Origin: Mesonia sp. HuA40
GTDB lineage: Bacteria > Bacteroidota > Bacteroidia > Flavobacteriales > Flavobacteriaceae
NCBI RefSeq assembly: GCF_008017835.1
Contig: NZ_VRLT01000059.1
Coordinates: forward strand, 62,001-126,000
Reading direction: 5' to 3'
DNA length: 64,000 nucleotides
Made by a program: the position numbers and the translations under genes. The notes beneath the pieces were generated by a model. That model had not been told where the DNA came from. It ran no database searches and saw only the letters and a list, made by a program, of their open reading frames with translations. The first letter of the stretch is position 1, and every line of letters starts with the position of its first letter. This document shows positions 1-8,697 of the stretch, piece after piece.

Positions 1-1058
1 CCGAGCGTTTTCAAGGCTTAAACAAATTGAGAGTGATGCGATGGGACGAGCAGGAAGATTTTTATGTGCCTTTAAAAGGAGAAACATACACTGCAAATAC
101 TGGAGCAAATCCTGACTTTGACACCCCTGTACTTCGATATAGTTATTCTAGTTTGACCTCACCAGCTGCTGTTTTTGATTTTAACATGCAAGCAAAGACA
201 ACTACTTTAATGAAAGAACAAGCTGTGTTGGATAAAAGTTTTAATAAAGATAATTATATAGAAGAACGTATTTGGGCCATTGCCGATGAAGAGACAAAAA
301 TTCCGATATCCCTAGTTTATAAAAAAGGTCTAAAACGCGATGGCAGCACACCACTGCTGCAATATGCTTACGGAAGTTATGGACATACCACCGACCCTTA
401 TTTTTCTAGTAATCGTTTAAGCTTATTAGATCGTGGTTTTGTATATGCTATCGCCCATGTTAGAGGCGGGGAGTATATGGGGCGTAATTGGTACGAAAAT
501 GGTAAGCTGCTTCATAAAATGAACACCTTTACCGATTTTATTTCGGTTTCAAAACACTTAATCGCCAATAGATACACTTCGGAAAAACACCTGTATGCTT
601 ACGGCGGATCGGCAGGAGGTATGTTAATGGGTGGCGTGGCCAATATGGCTCCAAAATTGTATCACGGTATTATTGCAGCGGTACCCTTTGTAGATGTATT
701 AACCACAATGCTCGATGATAGTATACCATTAACAACTGGCGAGTATGATGAGTGGGGAAACCCTAATAAAAAAGAGTATTATGATTATATGAAAAATTAT
801 TCGCCCTATGATAATGTGAAAGAACAGGACTATCCGCATATGTTGATCACTACGGGGTACCATGATTCTCAGGTGCAGTATTGGGAACCGGCCAAATGGG
901 TTGCTAAATTAAGAACCCATAAACGTAATACGACCAAATTATTTTTAAATACAAATATGGATACAGGGCACGGTGGTGCTTCAGGGCGATTTGAGAGCCT
1001 AAAAGAGCTAGCCGAGGACTATACATTTTTATTAGACTTGGAAGGAATTAACCAATAA
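1..1058 (+). CDS. ptrB: Oligopeptidase B / S9 prolyl oligopeptidase family, C-terminal part (5' end outside window)
   Basis: The frame is open from base 3 at the left edge with no stop before the apparent TTG at 27, so this is the 3' part of a larger gene. What is visible is the end of the beta-propeller followed by the alpha/beta-hydrolase catalytic domain. The nucleophile elbow reads YGGSAGGML (Ser in GGSAGG), and the Asp (around DSQVQYW) and His ([10 protein letters not shown]) of the triad are in the expected order. The family cuts peptides after basic residues and acts on short peptides. The C-terminus is complete (stop at 1058). A signal peptide cannot be judged because the N-terminus is missing. 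Oligopeptidase B is favoured over prolyl oligopeptidase from the overall motif pattern; S9 membership is firm. Confidence 0.9.
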   Translation, partial: ERFQGLNKLRVMRWDEQEDFYVPLKGETYTANTGANPDFDTPVLRYSYSSLTSPAAVFDFNMQAKTTTLMKEQAVLDKSFNKDNYIEERIWAIADEETKIPISLVYKKGLKRDGSTPLLQYAYGSYGHTTDPYFSSNRLSLLDRGFVYAIAHVRGGEYMGRNWYENGKLLHKMNTFTDFISVSKHLIANRYTSEKHLYAYGGSAGGMLMGGVANMAPKLYHGIIAAVPFVDVLTTMLDDSIPLTTGEYDEWGNPNKKEYYDYMKNYSPYDNVKEQDYPHMLITTGYHDSQVQYWEPAKWVAKLRTHKRNTTKLFLNTNMDTGHGGASGRFESLKELAEDYTFLLDLEGINQ

Positions 1059-1073
1059 TTAAAAAAAAACATG

Positions 1074-1081
1074 TAAATTTG
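1074..1081 (+). promoter_or_regulatory. Candidate -7 promoter element (TAnnTTTG) for the cysteate-synthase-like gene
   Basis: TAAATTTG matches the Bacteroidota -7 consensus. It lies 15 bases after the ptrB stop and 72 bases before the ATG at 1154. No well-spaced TTG -33 element was seen. Confidence 0.4.
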
Positions 1082-1153
1082 CCTTGTTTTGAGAATTCCT
1101 TAATTTTTTGGATTCAAAACACGAAAGGAAAGTTAATAAGAACTTCACATTTT

Positions 1154-2194
1154 ATGAAAGAAGACTTAAAGGTTTATAATGACGCTTTACAGCTAGTAGG
1201 AAATACACCACTCATTAAATTAAACCGAATAACTAAAGATTTAACTGGAGATTTTTATGCCAAAGTAGAAGCATTTAATCCCGGTCACTCGACAAAAGAC
1301 AGAATAGCCCTTTATATTATCGAAGAAGCCGAGCGCAAAGGGATATTAAAACCAGGAGATACCATTATTGAAACCACATCGGGTAATACAGGATTTAGTA
1401 TTGCAATGGTTTCTGTGATCAAAGGTTATGAGTGCATTTTGGCGGTTAGTTCAAAATCATCTGCAGATAAAATAGATATGCTTAAAAGCTTAGGAGCTAA
1501 AGTATATGTTTGTCCAGCTCACGTAAGTGCCGATGATCCAAGGTCGTATTATGAGGTAGCAAAAAGATTACATCAAGAAATTAAAGGTTCTGTTTATATC
1601 AATCAATATTTTAATGAATTAAATATTGATGCGCATTACAACACCACTGGTCCAGAAATATGGAAACAAACTGAAGGAGAAATAACCCATTTGGTGGCTT
1701 GTAGTGGGACAGGAGGAACCATTTCTGGAACCGCAAGATTTTTAAAAGAGCAAAATCCCGATATTCAAATTATAGGTATAGATGCTTACGGATCGGTATT
1801 AAAAAAGTACCACGAAACGCGTGAGTTTGATGAAAATGAAATTTATCCGTACCGTATTGAAGGTTTAGGTAAAAATTTAATCCCGACAGCGACAGATTTT
1901 GATGTTATTGATCGTTTTGTTAAAGTTTCTGATGAAGAGAGCGCCCACACAGCCAGAATGATTTCAAAGACCGAGGGACTCTTTGTAGGGTATACTAGTG
2001 GTGCCGCTTTTCAAGGGGTTAAGCAATTGGCCGATGAAGGAATTTTTGATGCCAATAGCAAAGTAGTTATTATCTTTCCCGATCACGGTTCTCGTTATAT
2101 GAGCAAAATCTACAGTGACGATTGGATGCAAGAACAAGGTTTCTCAGATTCTGAAAATCTAGTTGATGCTGAAAAAATTCAGTACATTAAGTAA
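1154..2194 (+). CDS. PLP-dependent cysteine/cysteate synthase family protein (probable sulfonolipid pathway)
   Basis: A fold-type II PLP enzyme of 346 aa in the cysteine synthase / cystathionine beta-synthase family. The Schiff-base lysine is K48 in PGHSTKDR, the substrate loop is ETTSGNTG, and the phosphate-binding loop is [10 protein letters not shown]. The ATG at 1154 ([16 protein letters not shown]) is preferred: the frame stays open upstream to a TTG at 1079, but that extension does not look like the family. By sequence alone it could be O-acetylserine sulfhydrylase. The next gene is an AONS-type acyltransferase, which matches the published capnine/sulfonolipid pathway, where a cysteine-synthase-like enzyme makes cysteate (from phosphoserine and sulfite) for the acyltransferase. 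The family call is firm; the cysteate role is inferred from context. Confidence 0.8.
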   Translation: MKEDLKVYNDALQLVGNTPLIKLNRITKDLTGDFYAKVEAFNPGHSTKDRIALYIIEEAERKGILKPGDTIIETTSGNTGFSIAMVSVIKGYECILAVSSKSSADKIDMLKSLGAKVYVCPAHVSADDPRSYYEVAKRLHQEIKGSVYINQYFNELNIDAHYNTTGPEIWKQTEGEITHLVACSGTGGTISGTARFLKEQNPDIQIIGIDAYGSVLKKYHETREFDENEIYPYRIEGLGKNLIPTATDFDVIDRFVKVSDEESAHTARMISKTEGLFVGYTSGAAFQGVKQLADEGIFDANSKVVIIFPDHGSRYMSKIYSDDWMQEQGFSDSENLVDAEKIQYIK

Positions 2195-2225
2195 TTTAAA
2201 AGCATCCGATAAGGATGCTTTTAAA
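2195..2225 (+). terminator. Hairpin after the cysteate-synthase-like gene
   Basis: A perfect 13-bp inverted repeat with a GATAA loop begins directly after the stop codon. The A/T-rich base of the stem supplies a short T run. It is probably a rho-independent terminator, which would make the downstream acyltransferase depend on its own promoter. Confidence 0.7.
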
Positions 2226-2287
2226 TTTATTCCATATGTTAAATTCACGAATTGCTTGTTAAATAATCAAATTGATATTTATTTGAT

Positions 2288-2295
2288 TATTTTTG
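2288..2295 (+). promoter_or_regulatory. Candidate -7 promoter element for the acyltransferase gene
   Basis: TATTTTTG matches TAnnTTTG and sits 25 bases before the ATG at 2321, downstream of the hairpin at 2195-2225. No TTG at the usual -33 spacing was found. Confidence 0.45.
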
Positions 2296-2320
2296 CATTC
2301 TGTTTTATAAAAATTATTCT

Positions 2321-3580
2321 ATGAAAGATTTATTTGATAAAATATATAAAGACAAAGGGCCATTAGGAAAATGGGCAGACCAAGCTGAAGGTTATTTTGT
2401 ATTCCCTAAACTAGAAGGAGAAATAGGTAACCGAATGAAATTTCAGGGTAAAGAAGTAATTACCTGGAGTGTGAATGACTATTTAGGGTTGGCAAACCAC
2501 CCTGAAGTTAGAAAGGTAGATGCCGAGGCAGCTAAACAGTATGGCTCAGCTTATCCTATGGGAGCAAGAATGATGAGTGGTCATACCAATTTGCATGAAC
2601 AACTTCAAAATGAGTTAGCCGAGTTTGTTAGTAAAGAAGCGGCTTATTTATTGAATTTTGGGTATCAAGGTATGGTGAGTACCATTGATGCTTTGGTGGG
2701 TAAAGATGATGTAATTGTTTATGATGTAGATGCGCACGCCTGTATTATTGATGGGGTACGCTTACATATGGGTAAACGATTTACCTACAAACACAATGAT
2801 GTAGCAAGTATTGAGAAAAACTTACAAAGAGCCGAAAAAATTGCACAACAAACCGGTGGCGGAATTTTACTGATTTCTGAAGGTGTATTCGGTATGCGTG
2901 GAGAACAAGGAAAATTAAAAGAAATTGTTGCTTTAAAAGAAAAGTACAACTTTAGGTTGTTTGTAGATGATGCGCATGGTTTTGGTACCTTAGGTAAGAC
3001 TGGTGCTGGTGCTGGTGAAGAGCAAGGAGTACAAGATCAAATTGACGTTTACTTTGCTACTTTTGCAAAATCTATGGCAAGCACAGGGGCATTTATAGCT
3101 GGCGATCAAGAGGTGATAGATTATTTGAAATATAATTTAAGATCGCAAATGTTTGCAAAATCTTTGCAAATGCAATTGGTAGTAGGTGCGCTTAAGCGTT
3201 TGGATATGCTGAGAAGCATGCCTGAATTGAAAGAGAAACTATGGGAAAATGTAAATGCCTTGCAAAACGGACTTAAAGAAAGAGGTTTTGATATTGGTAC
3301 TACGCAAAGTTGTGTAACCCCAGTTTATTTAAAAGGGAGTATACCCGAAGCAATGGCCTTGGTTAAGGATTTACGCGAAAATCACGGTGTATTCTGCAGT
3401 ATTGTAGTATACCCCGTAATTCCAAAAGGTTTAATACTACTTAGAATGATACCTACAGCTTCACATACTATGAAAGATATCGAAGAAACTTTAGAAGCCT
3501 TTTCATCTATTCGTGAGCGTTTAGAAAATGGTACTTATAAAAGATTATCTGCAGGAGTTGCTGCTGCAATGGGTGATTAA
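2321..3580 (+). CDS. Alpha-oxoamine synthase family acyltransferase (probable cysteate / serine fatty acyltransferase)
   Basis: A fold-type I PLP enzyme of 419 aa, in the family of 8-amino-7-oxononanoate synthase, KBL and serine palmitoyltransferase. Landmarks are WSVNDYLGLANHPEV at the N-terminus, the glycine-rich MGARMMSGHT, the PLP Asp/His in VDDAHGFG, and the Schiff-base Lys K250 in ATFAKSMAS. The family condenses an amino acid with an acyl thioester and loses CO2. No other biotin genes are nearby. The upstream neighbour is a cysteine/cysteate synthase homologue, which favours a cysteate-C-fatty-acyltransferase making 3-ketocapnine for sulfonolipids. Serine palmitoyltransferase (sphingolipid synthesis) is the main alternative, and sequence alone does not decide between them. 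Confidence 0.8.
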   Translation: MKDLFDKIYKDKGPLGKWADQAEGYFVFPKLEGEIGNRMKFQGKEVITWSVNDYLGLANHPEVRKVDAEAAKQYGSAYPMGARMMSGHTNLHEQLQNELAEFVSKEAAYLLNFGYQGMVSTIDALVGKDDVIVYDVDAHACIIDGVRLHMGKRFTYKHNDVASIEKNLQRAEKIAQQTGGGILLISEGVFGMRGEQGKLKEIVALKEKYNFRLFVDDAHGFGTLGKTGAGAGEEQGVQDQIDVYFATFAKSMASTGAFIAGDQEVIDYLKYNLRSQMFAKSLQMQLVVGALKRLDMLRSMPELKEKLWENVNALQNGLKERGFDIGTTQSCVTPVYLKGSIPEAMALVKDLRENHGVFCSIVVYPVIPKGLILLRMIPTASHTMKDIEETLEAFSSIRERLENGTYKRLSAGVAAAMGD

Positions 3581-3601
3581 TATAAACAGAATTTCATTAA
3601 G

Positions 3602-3630
3602 AAAAAAATCCGCTTTAAGCGGATTTTTTT
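3602..3630. terminator. Bidirectional terminator between convergent genes
   Basis: AAAAAAATCCGC - TTTAA - GCGGATTTTTTT: a 12-bp stem with an A run on one side and a T run on the other. It lies between the converging stop codons at 3580 and 3640, so it can end transcription from both sides. Confidence 0.85.
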
Positions 3631-3639
3631 ATGCTGTAA

Positions 3640-4599
3640 TTAATCTAGTTCGCTTTCGGGATCAACTAGCTCACTGTTTTTCACCTTTTTATTTTTCTTT
3701 TGCTTAGGTTGCTTCTTTTCCATTATTATTTCATCTTCGTGTTTACTATCCAAACGGTAAGAAAGACCTAAACCTACTTGCCAACGAATAGGAGTGTCTT
3801 TAAAATTAGTTAATCCGTAAAGGTCTAGCTGCAAATCTTTAGAAAATAAATAGGCGCCACCCAAGCGCACTAAATCATCTGCGTAGAAATCGTTTTTTAT
3901 AGCCTGGTACTCAGCAAATACAGAGAACTGGGCGTTAAGGGTATGCGTCATTGTGAAAATTCCTGAATAATAAGGATCATCGCTAGTAAATCTATCTGCA
4001 ATAAAGTTCATAACAAATACCCATTTTCCCCAATTGTTTTGGGTAACTAAAGCAGCGGTAGGAGTAAGTTTGCCCACACCAGGCGCTAAATAAGGATTGT
4101 TTTTTCCTAAAAGTATATTGGCACCGGCATAAATTGAAACCGCAGGAATTAAATCACGCCATTGAAAGCTATTATTAGCTTTCCAACTGTAAATATTCGG
4201 TTTCTCAAATGCTCGTTTTTTATAAGGGTCATAAATCAGATATTTTATTGCCAAAGTGTTCGATTGAAAGTTGCTATAACTGTTTTCTATATTCTGACCA
4301 CCTTGAATATATTCTTCGGTTGTGCTTAAGTATCTTCCTTTTAAATTGAGTTCAAGTTGCTCCATTAAGATCCCAAAACGGAACTCGTAATCAACACCCC
4401 ATTGTGTTGCATCAATCTGCGTTAAATCGTGTTGGTTTTGCTCATATAGGCCACCCATCTCGAACTGTATGACCTTGTGACCTACAGAAAATGCTCCTTG
4501 AGAGGCTCCAGGTCGGTTTGAGTTTATGGTTTCTGTATACTGAGCAAATCCGTGAAAACATAACAGGCTCAAGCTAATCGTTAAAAATAGTTGCTTCAT
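3640..4599 (-). CDS. Outer-membrane beta-barrel transporter-like protein
   Basis: A 319-aa protein with a signal peptide (MKQLFLTISLSLLCFHGFAQ) and mature start YTETINSNRPGASQG. The body has alternating hydrophobic/polar beta strands typical of an outer-membrane barrel, for example QFEMGGLYEQ and LQLDLYGLTNF. The resemblance is to the transporter / phenol MetA-pathway-like barrel family common in Flavobacteriaceae, where NRP near the N-terminus is characteristic. The last 35 residues are a charged Lys/Glu-rich tail (KKQPKQKKNKKVK), which is unusual for a barrel and may be periplasmic. The substrate is unknown. It stands alone on the minus strand, convergent with the acyltransferase and divergent from the polysaccharide cluster. 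Confidence 0.7.
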   Translation of the reverse strand: MKQLFLTISLSLLCFHGFAQYTETINSNRPGASQGAFSVGHKVIQFEMGGLYEQNQHDLTQIDATQWGVDYEFRFGILMEQLELNLKGRYLSTTEEYIQGGQNIENSYSNFQSNTLAIKYLIYDPYKKRAFEKPNIYSWKANNSFQWRDLIPAVSIYAGANILLGKNNPYLAPGVGKLTPTAALVTQNNWGKWVFVMNFIADRFTSDDPYYSGIFTMTHTLNAQFSVFAEYQAIKNDFYADDLVRLGGAYLFSKDLQLDLYGLTNFKDTPIRWQVGLGLSYRLDSKHEDEIIMEKKQPKQKKNKKVKNSELVDPESELD

Positions 4600-4677
4600 A
4601 GTATTTTGTTAAACGACCAAAGGTATATATTTTTGGTAATTTTTAATTAAATAAATAGGCTTTAATAGAACAATCCC

Positions 4678-4685
4678 TAATTTTG
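4678..4685 (+). promoter_or_regulatory. Candidate -7 promoter element for the DUF4834-YfhO-glycosyltransferase-flippase run
   Basis: TAATTTTG matches TAnnTTTG, 11 bases before the ATG at 4697. The predicted leader is therefore very short. Confidence 0.5.
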
Positions 4686-4696
4686 CAGCAAAAAAA

Positions 4697-4951
4697 ATGG
4701 CTTACGCATCATTTATGGGCTTATTGAAGACTGTATTAATTATTTTATTGGTTTATTTTGGACTTAAAATAATTTTTAAGTGGCTTAAACCGTTTTTACT
4801 GAAGTATATACTGAACAAAGTAAATCAGAAAATGCAGGATCAGTTTAAACAACAAGCAGATTTTAATCGTCCACAACAAACAAAAAAGGAAAATTTAGAA
4901 AAGTCTGAAAAGAAAGTAGGAGAGTATATCGATTACGAAGAAATTGATTAG
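4697..4951 (+). CDS. DUF4834 family small membrane protein
   Basis: An 84-aa protein with one hydrophobic segment (about residues 8-28, LLKTVLIILLVYFGLKIIF), a cationic juxtamembrane stretch (KWLKPFLLKYILNKV), and a charged tail ending in YIDYEEID. This is the pattern of the DUF4834 family, which is widespread in Bacteroidota next to yfhO. Its function is unknown. It leads a plus-strand run with YfhO 25 bases downstream. A second possible start is the Met at residue 7 (MGLLKTVL), which would match the usual shorter N-terminus; the first ATG is kept because of the promoter spacing. Confidence 0.75.
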   Translation: MAYASFMGLLKTVLIILLVYFGLKIIFKWLKPFLLKYILNKVNQKMQDQFKQQADFNRPQQTKKENLEKSEKKVGEYIDYEEID

Positions 4952-4976
4952 CTTGTCAGCTCGAAAATATTAGTTT

Positions 4977-7412
4977 ATGAATTTAGCAATGAAGCGGTTT
5001 TTACCCCATTTAGGTGCCTTGGCTCTGTTTATAATATTGGCCTTGGCCTATTTTAACCCAGTATTACAAGGTAAGGTTATTCAGCAAAGTGATATTGTGC
5101 AATATATTGGAATGGCTAAACAACAGAAAGACCACATCAAATCTTTTGATGAAGAGCCTTACTGGACAGATTCTGCATTTGGCGGTATGCCAACCTACCA
5201 ACTTGGAGCTAATTATCCTTATAATTATGTAAAACAAATAGACCGTCTCATTCGATTTTTACCTCGACCTGCCGACTATTTATTCTTATATTTTATTGGT
5301 CTGTATATTTTATTATTAGCGTTAAAAATAGATTATAAATTGGCTATTTTGGGTGCCCTTGCTTTCGGTTTTAGTACTTATATGATTATTATTTTGGGGG
5401 TAGGGCATAACGCCAAGGCACACGCTATTGCTTATATGCCTTGGGTGCTTGCTGGGATTATGCTAGTCTTTAGAGAAAAGTATTTTTGGGGTAGTTTACT
5501 TTTATTTGCAGGTATGGCTTTAGAAATTAATGCCAATCACTTTCAAATGACATACTATTTGTTAGCCTTGACCTTAATTTTAGGAGTGGCCTACCTTATC
5601 GATTTTTATAAAAAAAATAAACTTAAATCTTTCTTTAGTCGGGTAGGAATAATGATTGTGCCTGTTTTACTAGCTATAGGAGCTAATACCACTAATTTGC
5701 TTGCCACTAAAGAATATACAGATTTTAGTACCCGAGGCCCATCTATATTAACTTTAAATCCTGATGGTAGCGAAAAAGAAAATTCGGGCTTAGATTACGA
5801 TTATATTACTGAATATAGTTACGGAATTCTTGAGAGTTTTAATCTGTTTATTCCGCGTTTTATGGGCGGTGCTAGTGCCGAAAAGCTCAGCACTGATTCG
5901 GCTACTTACAATAGTTTATTACAGATGGGAGCTACACCTGCCCAAGCAAAAGAATTTGTAAAACGAGCACCAACCTATTGGGGAGATCAAACTTATATCG
6001 GCGCACCAGCCTATATTGGTGCTAGCGTAATTTTTCTATTTGTCTTTGCCTTGTATTTAGTAAAAGGTAGATTAAAATGGTGGTTGTTAGGAGGTAGTAT
6101 TTTAGCATTACTACTTTCTTGGGGTGATAACTTGGCTCCGATTACAAAGTTTTTTGTAAATAATGTACCCTTGTACAATAAATTTCGTGCCGTTTCGAGT
6201 ATTCAAGTGCTTCTTGAATTATGTGTCCCCGTTTTGGGAATTATAGGCCTTTCGGTTTTATTTAAACCAAAAGACCGCCGAACAGAAATGCTTGAAGCTC
6301 TTAAAAAGTCAACTTTTATTACAGGTGGTATAGCCTTAGGTTTTTTACTGCTCAAAGGCTTGTTTTTTGACTTTTCTGGTGCTCAAGATAGAATTTTCAT
6401 AGAACAATTTGGACCAGATTTTGTTCGTTCTTTAAAGGAAGATCGCAAGCGTATTTTTACTGAAGACAGCTTAAGAAGCCTAATTTTAGTTCTGGCCGTT
6501 GCCGGAACAATATGGTTGTTTTTAAAGCAGAAATTGCAAAAAAATACTAGTATTTTGATACTCGGAATAATAATAGTATTTGATTTGGTAGCTGTAGATA
6601 GACGATACGTGAATAACGATGCTTTTGTAGCAAAGCGATTTATGGAGCAACCATTCCAACCTAATGCTGCTAATCAACAAGTTTTGCAGGATGAAACACA
6701 CTACCGTGTCTTAGATCTTGCTAATAGTCCATTCAACTCCTCGATAGCTTCTTATTTTCATCATTCTATAGGCGGATACCACGCAGCCAAGCCTCAAAGA
6801 ATGCAAGATTTATTTGAGTATCACATTAGTAAAGGAAATCAGGAGGTATTGAATATGCTTAATACCAAATATATTTTGATGAATAACCAAGGAGAAGATT
6901 TAGCACAGCTAAATCCGGATGCAAACGGTAACGCCTGGTTCATTAAGAAAGTGGTAGTGACTCAAGATGCCGATGCTGTGATAAGTATGCTCGACACGCT
7001 GAATACTAAGAATACAGCTGTGATTCACAAAGAGTTTGCAGCACAATTGAAGCAAAAATCGTTTCAGCCCTCGGTTCAAGATACAATTTATTTAAAGAGC
7101 TATAAAGCCAATGAATTGATTTATGAATATAAAACCAATAAAGATCAATTGGCGGTATTTTCTGAAATTTACTATCCGCACGGGTGGAACGCTTATTTAG
7201 ACGGAGAGTTAATTCCGCATTTTAGAGTAAACTATACCTTGAGAGCAGCAGAGCTTCCTGCAGGTGAACATGAGCTTATCTTTAAATTTGAACCACAAGT
7301 TATTAAGAAGGGTAGTACCTATACTTTAATTAGCGGTGTGTTTGTTCTACTTCTGCTTTTAGGCGGAATCTATTTTAAATGGATGAAGAAAAAAGGTACT
7401 TCAATTGACTAA
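4977..7412 (+). CDS. YfhO family integral membrane protein
   Basis: An 811-aa polytopic membrane protein. It has an N-terminal TM helix, a periplasmic loop with DSAFGGMPTYQLGANYPYN, a run of hydrophobic helices through about residue 540, a soluble region, and a final TM helix near the C-terminus (TLISGVFVLLLLLGGIYF). This architecture is that of YfhO/GT-C-like proteins, linked in Firmicutes to glycosylation of lipoteichoic acid or cell-surface polymers. The C-terminal region FSEIYYPHGWNAYLDGE is typical of the family. Context with a glycosyltransferase and a flippase supports a role in envelope glycans. The gene overlaps the next by 8 bases, suggesting translational coupling. The substrate is unknown. 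Confidence 0.85.
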   Translation: MNLAMKRFLPHLGALALFIILALAYFNPVLQGKVIQQSDIVQYIGMAKQQKDHIKSFDEEPYWTDSAFGGMPTYQLGANYPYNYVKQIDRLIRFLPRPADYLFLYFIGLYILLLALKIDYKLAILGALAFGFSTYMIIILGVGHNAKAHAIAYMPWVLAGIMLVFREKYFWGSLLLFAGMALEINANHFQMTYYLLALTLILGVAYLIDFYKKNKLKSFFSRVGIMIVPVLLAIGANTTNLLATKEYTDFSTRGPSILTLNPDGSEKENSGLDYDYITEYSYGILESFNLFIPRFMGGASAEKLSTDSATYNSLLQMGATPAQAKEFVKRAPTYWGDQTYIGAPAYIGASVIFLFVFALYLVKGRLKWWLLGGSILALLLSWGDNLAPITKFFVNNVPLYNKFRAVSSIQVLLELCVPVLGIIGLSVLFKPKDRRTEMLEALKKSTFITGGIALGFLLLKGLFFDFSGAQDRIFIEQFGPDFVRSLKEDRKRIFTEDSLRSLILVLAVAGTIWLFLKQKLQKNTSILILGIIIVFDLVAVDRRYVNNDAFVAKRFMEQPFQPNAANQQVLQDETHYRVLDLANSPFNSSIASYFHHSIGGYHAAKPQRMQDLFEYHISKGNQEVLNMLNTKYILMNNQGEDLAQLNPDANGNAWFIKKVVVTQDADAVISMLDTLNTKNTAVIHKEFAAQLKQKSFQPSVQDTIYLKSYKANELIYEYKTNKDQLAVFSEIYYPHGWNAYLDGELIPHFRVNYTLRAAELPAGEHELIFKFEPQVIKKGSTYTLISGVFVLLLLLGGIYFKWMKKKGTSID

Positions 7413-8697
7413 GGTTCTCATTGTACTATATTATTGGCCACCAGCTGGAGGTCCTGGCGTTCAACGTTGGTTGAAGTTTGTAAAATACCTGCCAGATTTT
7501 GGGTATGAACCCATTGTTTTTGCACCAGAAAACCCTTTTTATCCCTTGCAAGATGCTGAGTTACTAAAAGAGGTTCCAAACCAAGTTAAGGTGGTGAAAT
7601 ATCCTATTAGAGAACCATATTCCTTGGCTAAGATATTCAATAAGCGCCAAACGCAAACCCTTAGCAGTGGAATCATTTCAGAAAAAGATAAACAGGGATT
7701 CATAGAAAAATTGTTACTATTCATCCGTGGAAATCTATTTATTCCCGATGCAAGAGTAGGTTGGGTGAAGCCAGCAACCAAATTCCTCGAGTCTTATCTA
7801 AAGGAAAATAACATTTCAAAAGTCATTACTACAGGTCCGCCACATAGTTTGCATCTAATTGGTTTAGCTTTAAAGCGTAAATGTAATATAACCTGGTTTG
7901 CCGATTTTAGAGATCCTTGGACGCATATAGGGTATCATAAAGACTTATTTTTATTACCCGCATCTCAAAAAAGACACGAAAGGTTAGAAACAACTGTATT
8001 GCAGCAGGCAGATGCTATTATTACTACGAGTTATGGGACTGCGGAAGAATTTAAAAACAAAAGCAGGCGTCCTATTCGGGTTATTACTAATGGTTATGAT
8101 GGGGATATAAAAAAACAGATTACGCTTAAAAAAGATAAATTTATTTTGGCCCATGTAGGATCTCTCTTAACCAATCGAAATCCTAAAAATCTTTGGCAAG
8201 CTTTAGCTGAATTGAGGCAAGAAAACGATAAGTTTTTAGAATATTTTGAACTTCAATTAAGTGGTAAAGTTAGCGAAGAGGTAGTAAAATCAATAGTTGA
8301 ATCAGGTTTAAGCGATTGTTTAATCAATAAGGGTTATGTGTCTGTAAAAAAAGCATTTAGATTTATGTATGAAGCGCACTTATTAACTCTAATTGAAATT
8401 AACTCTCCCCAACATGCTAGTATTATTCCGGGCAAATTATTTGCTTATTTAAAAGCCCAACGACCTATTTTGGCAATAGGACCTCAAAACTGGGATGTTA
8501 ATAAAATATTTGAACAAGTAGGGTATGAGCCAGCCTTTGAATACACAGAGAAGGCTAAAATTAAAGCTTATATTCGCAATCAATTTAATGGTTTTTTACA
8601 GGGCAAAACCAATTTTAACTCTACCAACAAAATAGAAGATTTTCATCGCAGAAATCTTACCCGAAATTTAGCTTCTTTTTTAAATGAACAAGAGTGA
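7405..8697 (+). CDS. GT4-like glycosyltransferase
   Basis: A 430-aa protein beginning LTKVLIVLYYWPPAGGPGVQRW, with the glycine-rich loop and 'YYWPP' typical of the N-terminal Rossmann domain of family 4 (GT-B) glycosyltransferases. Further signatures are ADFRDPWTH and, in the C-terminal domain, PGKLFAYLKAQRPILAIG, where the family binds the sugar nucleotide. No ATG lies near this N-terminus; the start is TTG at 7405, inside the last codons of yfhO. It would transfer a sugar to a membrane-linked acceptor in surface-polysaccharide synthesis. Donor and acceptor cannot be read from sequence. Confidence 0.82.
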   Translation: MTKVLIVLYYWPPAGGPGVQRWLKFVKYLPDFGYEPIVFAPENPFYPLQDAELLKEVPNQVKVVKYPIREPYSLAKIFNKRQTQTLSSGIISEKDKQGFIEKLLLFIRGNLFIPDARVGWVKPATKFLESYLKENNISKVITTGPPHSLHLIGLALKRKCNITWFADFRDPWTHIGYHKDLFLLPASQKRHERLETTVLQQADAIITTSYGTAEEFKNKSRRPIRVITNGYDGDIKKQITLKKDKFILAHVGSLLTNRNPKNLWQALAELRQENDKFLEYFELQLSGKVSEEVVKSIVESGLSDCLINKGYVSVKKAFRFMYEAHLLTLIEINSPQHASIIPGKLFAYLKAQRPILAIGPQNWDVNKIFEQVGYEPAFEYTEKAKIKAYIRNQFNGFLQGKTNFNSTNKIEDFHRRNLTRNLASFLNEQE

